NCBI RefSeq assembly: GCF_033547075.1 | Contig: NZ_CP137891.1 | Location: 806,001-870,000, forward strand | Length of the DNA: 64,000 nt | Reading direction: 5' to 3' | Source: Flavobacterium ardleyense | GTDB lineage: Bacteria > Bacteroidota > Bacteroidia > Flavobacteriales > Flavobacteriaceae | Shown here: positions 60,650 through 64,000 of the stretch, one piece after another | Layout: each line of letters begins with the position of its first letter | How positions within the stretch are numbered: position 1 is the first letter of the stretch | The notes under the pieces: generated by a model | Seen by the model: the letters and a program-made list of their open reading frames with translations, nothing else | Database searches by the model: none | What the model was told of the DNA's origin: nothing | Translations under genes and position numbers: made by a program

Positions 60650-62944
60650 ATGAACAAGGTATTCTATATAATATTTGCGGTACTAATATCTCAATTTGGC
60701 TATTCGCAGTACAACAAGCAGTGGAAAGGTTATTTTTCTTATAGTGAGATTAAAGATTTGTCTCAGTCCTCGACTACTGTTTATGCGGCATCAGAAAACG
60801 CATTGTTTTCTTTGAACAATCTGACCAACTTATTGAAAACTACTAATACCATAGACGGTCTTGCCGGCGAAATTATTAGTGCAATTCACCACAGTAGCTT
60901 TTATAATAAAACAATTATAGGGTATGAGAACGGTCTAATGTTGATAATTAGCGATTCGGACGGAACTATTTTAAATGTAGTCGATATAATAAATAAGCAG
61001 TTACCTGCAAATATTAAAAAGATTAATCACATCAATGAATTTAACGGAATTTTGTACATCTCTTGCGATTTTGGAATAGTGCAATATAATTTAGCGACAT
61101 CAGGATTTGGCGACACTTATTTTATCGGGACTTCGGGTGAAGAAGTAGTAGTAAACCAATCTGCAGTTTTTAACGGAAAAATTTATGCCGCTACCAACCA
61201 AGGAATTAAAGTAGCATCAGTCACTAATCCAAACCTCAATGATTTTATGCAATGGCAGCAGATTGTGCCGGGAATCTGGAATGGTGTAGAAACTTTTAAA
61301 ACGCAGCTAATCGCCGCAGAAAATACGGGTAGATTGGCAAAATTGCAGGGAAATAATTTTGTAACAATATCACAATTTCCTTCAATAATTTTAGATTTAC
61401 GTGCTGCCGAAGATTTTTTGATCGTAACCACAGCTGGATCAATATCTATTTATAATATAAATCTTGCAGTTGCTGCACAGGTAAATAATTATACAATGCC
61501 ACAACCATATCCGCTTTTTACCTGTGCAACGGTGATAAATGGGGCAATATATATAGGAACTAGAGAAAATGGATTGCTGCAAACCGATATTTTTAATCCA
61601 ACAACTTATCAAAATATTGAACCTACTGGACCAATTCGAAATAGCATTTTCTCAGTAAATGCTGCCGGTCCAGATTTATGGGCAGTATATGGTGGCTATA
61701 ATGAACCGTACGCGCCAACACAACAATATGGATATGGCATTAGCAAGTACAGTAATTCAACTTGGAAAAATATTCCCTATGAAGAAGTGCATCCACCGGG
61801 AAAAGATGTTGGCGACTTTGTGAGAGTTACTGTAAATCCTTCCAATACAAATGAAATATATGTAAGCTCTTATCACGGCGGACTATTGAAATTTGAAAAT
61901 GACGAATTGGTTAAGCTTTATGATGAGAGTAATAGCGGATTGGAATCCTTAGTGCTTGCAGGTGTTCCAACCTATAAAAGTATTAGGATAGAAGAAACTG
62001 TTTTTGACAAAAATGGAAATCTTTGGATGACAAACGTAGCGGTTGAAAAACCATTAAAAGTTTTAAAAGCAAACGGACAATGGGTATCCTATGCTCTCGC
62101 CGCAATTAATGATCCTGCTTTTACGAATCGTTTTGGTCGTATGCGAATTGATAAAAATAATGTTAAGTGGATTGCCACAAAAATGTTTGGACTTGTTGGT
62201 TTTAACGAAATAGGAAATATTTCCAAAAAAGTTTCAATGGGCTCCGATGCTGGAAATTTACCTGATAATGATGTTCGTGCAATCGCAATCGACAATAGGA
62301 ATTTACTATGGATTGGCACCAAAAAAGGTCTTAGAACAATGCCTGTAGATAGATTTTCTAGTGAAGGTCAGATGGATACTAAGGCAATTATTATCCTTGA
62401 AGATGGGCTTGCCCAAGAGCTGCTTTACGAGCAATATATAACCGACATCGTGGTTGATGGCGCTAACAATAAATGGATTGCAACGGCAGACTCGGGAGTG
62501 TTTTTGCTTTCGCCAAATGGCCAAGAGACAATTTTGAGATTTACCAAAAAAAATTCGCCATTGCCAAGTGATAGCGTTCGTGATATAGATATCAATCAGA
62601 CAACTGGCGAAGTGTTTTTCGTTACCGACAAAGGAATGGTTTCTTACAAAGGTCTTGCTACAACTAGTAGCGGCGATTTGAGTGATGTAATTGTATATCC
62701 AAATCCGGTACGTCCGGAGTTTATTGGGACAGTGAAAATTACGGGTCTTGTGGATAAAGCCACGGTTAAGATTGCCGATATTGGTGGAAATCTTGTGCAC
62801 GAAGTTGTTGCCGAAGGTGGTACAATTGAGTGGGACACTACCGCTTTTGGTAAATATAGAGTTGCTTCGGGAGTTTATATGATTTTTATTTCGACTCAAG
62901 ATGGCGCTGAAACTAAGGTGAAAAAAGTGATGATTATTAGATAA
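60650..62944 (+). CDS. porZ: Type IX secretion system protein PorZ
   Basis: A 764-residue cell-surface component of the type IX secretion system attachment complex (PorU/V/Q/Z), which in related bacteria handles the anionic lipopolysaccharide used to anchor cargo. Signal peptide MNKVFYIIFAVLISQFGYSQ; two seven-bladed beta-propellers at about 25-680 starting QWKGYFSYSEIKDLSQSST, with the typical DNRNLLWIGTKKGLRTM blade; and a C-terminal T9SS-type domain (VIVYPNPVRPEFIGTVKI to KVKKVMIIR). The order porZ then recO is conserved in flavobacteria. Its presence agrees with the T9SS cargo genes in this window. Confidence 0.93.
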   Translation: MNKVFYIIFAVLISQFGYSQYNKQWKGYFSYSEIKDLSQSSTTVYAASENALFSLNNLTNLLKTTNTIDGLAGEIISAIHHSSFYNKTIIGYENGLMLIISDSDGTILNVVDIINKQLPANIKKINHINEFNGILYISCDFGIVQYNLATSGFGDTYFIGTSGEEVVVNQSAVFNGKIYAATNQGIKVASVTNPNLNDFMQWQQIVPGIWNGVETFKTQLIAAENTGRLAKLQGNNFVTISQFPSIILDLRAAEDFLIVTTAGSISIYNINLAVAAQVNNYTMPQPYPLFTCATVINGAIYIGTRENGLLQTDIFNPTTYQNIEPTGPIRNSIFSVNAAGPDLWAVYGGYNEPYAPTQQYGYGISKYSNSTWKNIPYEEVHPPGKDVGDFVRVTVNPSNTNEIYVSSYHGGLLKFENDELVKLYDESNSGLESLVLAGVPTYKSIRIEETVFDKNGNLWMTNVAVEKPLKVLKANGQWVSYALAAINDPAFTNRFGRMRIDKNNVKWIATKMFGLVGFNEIGNISKKVSMGSDAGNLPDNDVRAIAIDNRNLLWIGTKKGLRTMPVDRFSSEGQMDTKAIIILEDGLAQELLYEQYITDIVVDGANNKWIATADSGVFLLSPNGQETILRFTKKNSPLPSDSVRDIDINQTTGEVFFVTDKGMVSYKGLATTSSGDLSDVIVYPNPVRPEFIGTVKITGLVDKATVKIADIGGNLVHEVVAEGGTIEWDTTAFGKYRVASGVYMIFISTQDGAETKVKKVMIIR

Positions 62945-62984
62945 ATTTTTTCGCTTTCGCTAAAATTATATTGCACAACAAACG

Positions 62985-63698
62985 ATGTTAGTCAAAACCA
63001 AAGCTATTGTTATTAGTACACTTCGCTATCAGGAAAAAAGTCTGATTGTGAAGTGCTTTACCGAAGCCGCTGGACTAAAAACCTATTTTGTTCGATCTGC
63101 TTTTTCATCGAATAAATCCAGTCAGCGGATTGCGTATTTCCAACCGTTAAATATCCTCGAAATCGAAGCTATTCATAAGAATAAAGGAACGATGGAGAAT
63201 TTTAAAGAAGTGCGATTAGCTTCGGATTATAGCCCAAGTTTGGATATTGTAAAGAACACCATTCTACTTTTTGTTTCGGAAGTATTACACAGTAGTATTA
63301 AGGAGGAAGAGACTAACGAAGACCTTTTTAATTATCTCGACTCGGCGCTGAGGTGGTTAAATGAGCACGACAGTATTGCAAATTTTCACATGATTCTTTT
63401 GTTGAATATGTCTAAATTTCTAGGTTTTTATCCTGACTTATCCACTATTGATCAACCACATTTTGAAATCGGAGAAGGGGTTTTTGTCGACTACCGCGGC
63501 ATAACTTGTCTCACAGATTACGAAACCTACCTATTCAAAAGACTTCTGAATTTAAAATTCTCCGACGATCAGAAAGTATTCTCAGGTTCGGAAAGGCAGA
63601 TTTTGATAAAAATATTACTTCAATATTATTCGGCACACATTGAAGGATTTAGACAACCAAAATCTTTGGAAGTGTTGACCGAGATTTTCGCGAGCTAA
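62985..63698 (+). CDS. recO: DNA repair protein RecO
   Basis: A 237-residue recombination mediator that helps load RecA onto SSB-coated DNA with RecR. N-terminal OB fold (MLVKTKAIVISTLRYQEKSL, VKCFTEAAGLKTYFVRSAFS), then the helical C-terminal domain (FHMILLLNMSKFLGFYPDLS, LLQYYSAHIEGFRQPKSLEV). The zinc cysteines of some RecO proteins are absent, as in other Bacteroidota. Located 40 bases after porZ. Confidence 0.94.
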   Translation: MLVKTKAIVISTLRYQEKSLIVKCFTEAAGLKTYFVRSAFSSNKSSQRIAYFQPLNILEIEAIHKNKGTMENFKEVRLASDYSPSLDIVKNTILLFVSEVLHSSIKEEETNEDLFNYLDSALRWLNEHDSIANFHMILLLNMSKFLGFYPDLSTIDQPHFEIGEGVFVDYRGITCLTDYETYLFKRLLNLKFSDDQKVFSGSERQILIKILLQYYSAHIEGFRQPKSLEVLTEIFAS

Positions 63699-63726
63699 GA
63701 AACTTATTTCGTACTTAACGGAGATT

Positions 63727-63875
63727 TTGCGAGAAGGATGGCAGTGGAAATCCTTTCTTGTGGCGTTGCGCAGCAAAAGCTACAAGAAAGATTGGGAGCG
63801 GACAGCCTGACGGTCGCCAAACAACTATTTCAATTTTACCGAACTTATTCTGGCGACCGGCTCGCCCAAATTATT
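63727..63875. repeat. Long dispersed intergenic repeat, copy 3 (opposite orientation)
   Basis: Reverse complement of the repeat at 52454 and 56351: GCGAGAAGGATGGCAGTGGA, then CTTTCTTGTGGCG...GCTACAAGAAAG and TGGCGACCGGCTCGCCCAAA. More diverged than copies 1 and 2. The remaining bases to 64000 show no gene; short frames across this block are repeat translations. Confidence 0.82.
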
Positions 63876-64000
63876 CAAAAAAACGTCAGGCAATCTACAA
63901 GCAAGAAAAACTGCAATCCAGCCCTTTTTTTGTAGGGTAATAACCTATTCAGACCTTTTTCGGCAAAACTTAAGTTCTTTAAATAGAAACTGCTGAAGAA

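Noticed and set aside
63738..63940. Two overlapping plus-strand frames of 60-65 codons after recO
   Set aside because: They lie inside the third copy of the dispersed repeat, and the corresponding frames are not kept in the other two copies.

Overview
This window looks like chromosomal DNA of a low-GC member of the Bacteroidota, most likely a Flavobacterium or close relative. The evidence is type IX secretion (T9SS) cargo and machinery (PorZ), a complete Bat (aerotolerance) operon, a TonB-dependent receptor/lipoprotein outer-membrane locus, flavobacterial gene neighbourhoods (porZ-recO, yicC-gmk-nadD), and many start sites preceded by the Bacteroidota -7 promoter box TAnnTTTG. No rRNA, tRNA or CRISPR array was seen.

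Layout. 1-6513: a giant minus-strand secreted protein with repeated GEVED-type modules, running off the left edge. 6930-7365: a broken IS21-type transposase remnant. 7533-14204: an outer-membrane uptake locus (TonB receptor plus two lipoproteins) divergent from a secreted nuclease-fold enzyme, then 3-hydroxyanthranilate dioxygenase. 14549-15750: a stand-alone GxxExxY (PD-(D/E)XK-like) gene followed by about 0.8 kb of hairpin-rich degenerate repeats. 15819-21458: a copper/heavy-metal module (Cys-rich secreted protein, periplasmic HMA protein, outer-membrane protein, HMA-AraC regulator, P1B ATPase). 21599-23360: a complete IS1182-like element with 17-bp inverted repeats and a 9-bp target duplication. 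23762-26687: aldehyde dehydrogenase, a small outer-membrane protein and a metallophosphatase.

26969-31728 is an accessory island: a decayed gene, a zinc-knuckle/HNH-like protein, a GHKL (MORC/Hsp90-like) ATPase fused to a C-terminal PD-(D/E)XK-like nuclease, and a two-gene soluble-plus-membrane pair, with structured palindromic DNA between the genes. This is the best candidate for an undescribed (probably defence) system. 32075-43814 is core: AlbA_2-domain protein, SDR, MoxR-DUF58-Bat operon, CvpA. 43943-47025: pheS and gpsA with small conserved genes. 47211-48420: REP-like repeats bracketing an orphan antitoxin and a parDE pair whose toxin is frameshifted. 48632-52367: alcohol dehydrogenase, nadD, gmk, yicC and an ArsC-like protein. 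52800-56267: a delta-60-repeat T9SS cargo protein flanked by two copies of a long intergenic repeat (a third, inverted, lies at 63727). 56713-57395: higBA whose toxin carries two in-frame stops. 57558-63698: DUF3298-like lipoprotein, cystathionine gamma-synthase/lyase, an outer-membrane protein, porZ and recO.

Themes: envelope and secretion biology, metal handling, and a striking record of decayed mobile and toxin genes in which the antitoxins remain intact. All family assignments are from reading the sequence; no database search was run.
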